From Candidatus Competibacteraceae bacterium (GTDB taxonomy: Bacteria; Pseudomonadota; Gammaproteobacteria; Competibacterales; Competibacteraceae), in assembly GCA_020445005.1 (NCBI GenBank), contig JAGRHM010000678.1, forward strand, positions 1 to 6,582: 6,582 bases of DNA, given 5' to 3'. The notes beneath the pieces are model-generated. The model was not told the DNA's origin, made no database searches, and saw nothing but the letters and a program-made list of their open reading frames with translations. This document shows, in pieces, positions 6,378 through 6,582 of this stretch. Numbering within the stretch: the first letter of the stretch is position 1; every line of letters begins with the position of its first letter. Position numbers and translations under genes: made by a program.

Positions 6378-6582
6378 GAGGCTGAATCCGAATGGTGCGG
6401 GTCGTCGGCTGGGGTTGGACAATGGCCTCCGGGGCGCAGGTCTCGACGCACATGTGGCAACCGGTGCAGGCGTTGGCGTCGATGCGGGCAAAGACCAGTT
6501 CTTTAGCCTTGCCGCTTTTAGCGGTCACCGTTTCGCGGTGGGAAACAAAGATGGCGGGACAACCCAGATCAATGCAGTTGCC
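6370..6582 (-). CDS. iorA: Indolepyruvate:ferredoxin oxidoreductase alpha subunit, C-terminal end (partial)
   Basis: Only the last 70 residues are in the window; the gene continues past the right edge. The fragment is the C-terminal ferredoxin-like domain of IorA, which carries two 4Fe-4S clusters that pass electrons from the thiamine diphosphate site to ferredoxin. The first binding motif is cut by the edge and leaves NCIDLGCPAIF (2-12). The second is intact: ACTGCHMCVETCAPEAI (38-54), a C-x2-C-x2-C-x3-C pattern with cysteines at 39, 42, 45 and 49. The last cysteine is followed by Ala-Pro rather than directly by Pro, a small departure from the usual ferredoxin CP. The stop (6370-6372) overlaps the iorB start by 8 nt, which supports the identification because iorA and iorB are normally adjacent. 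The N-terminal pyrophosphate-binding and catalytic domains cannot be assessed here. Confidence 0.92.
   Translation of the reverse strand, partial: GNCIDLGCPAIFVSHRETVTAKSGKAKELVFARIDANACTGCHMCVETCAPEAIVQPQPTTRTIRIQPHG

Noticed and set aside
6378..6491. N-terminal extension of IorB from an ATG at 6491
   Set aside because: The extra 38 residues lie in another frame of the iorA ferredoxin domain, which has clear cysteine motifs. IorB proteins start close to the GxGGQG strand, as the ATG at 6377 gives.

Overview
The window reads as chromosomal DNA of a Gram-negative bacterium. The periplasmic binding protein has a plain Sec signal peptide with no lipobox cysteine, as expected for a free periplasmic protein. 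The transport and metabolic genes look proteobacterial. A gammaproteobacterium is my best guess, but the sequence shows no lineage marker, so this is a weak inference.

Left third (1-1951, plus strand): one gene for an exported, modular surface or extracellular protein. It has a signal peptide, seven RCC1-type repeats that should close into a seven-bladed beta-propeller, an Ig-like module and a C-terminal BACON-like module. The first two blades are a near-perfect 150-bp tandem duplication at the DNA level. The same reading frame stays open for 67 codons beyond its TAG stop. Positions 1952-2093 separate it from a convergent gene and show no convincing terminator.

Right two thirds (2094-6582, minus strand): a tight, same-strand array read right to left. 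It runs iorA (3' end only), iorB, livK, livH, livM and a small gene for a PD-(D/E)XK nuclease-like protein. The iorA/iorB junction is an 8-nt overlap, livK/livH are 9 nt apart, livH/livM 13 nt apart, and livM overlaps the nuclease-like gene by 11 nt. The only larger gap is 55 nt, in front of livK, which has its own strong ribosome binding site. The array is therefore probably one operon.

Working model: LivK, LivH and LivM are the binding protein and two permeases of a branched-chain/hydrophobic amino acid (HAAT family) ABC importer. IorA/IorB form the indolepyruvate:ferredoxin oxidoreductase, which converts aryl-pyruvates from aromatic amino acid transamination to aryl-acetyl-CoA. Their linkage suggests uptake and oxidation of aromatic amino acids or related arylated compounds. 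The ATPase genes livG and livF, which usually follow livM, are absent here. Their place is taken by the nuclease-like gene and then the convergent RCC1 gene, so the ATPases must be upstream of iorA or elsewhere.

I see no RNA genes, insertion sequences, CRISPR arrays or origins. Most of the window is conventional. The parts worth a second look are the left-hand modular protein, its 3' end, and the unusual end of the liv operon.
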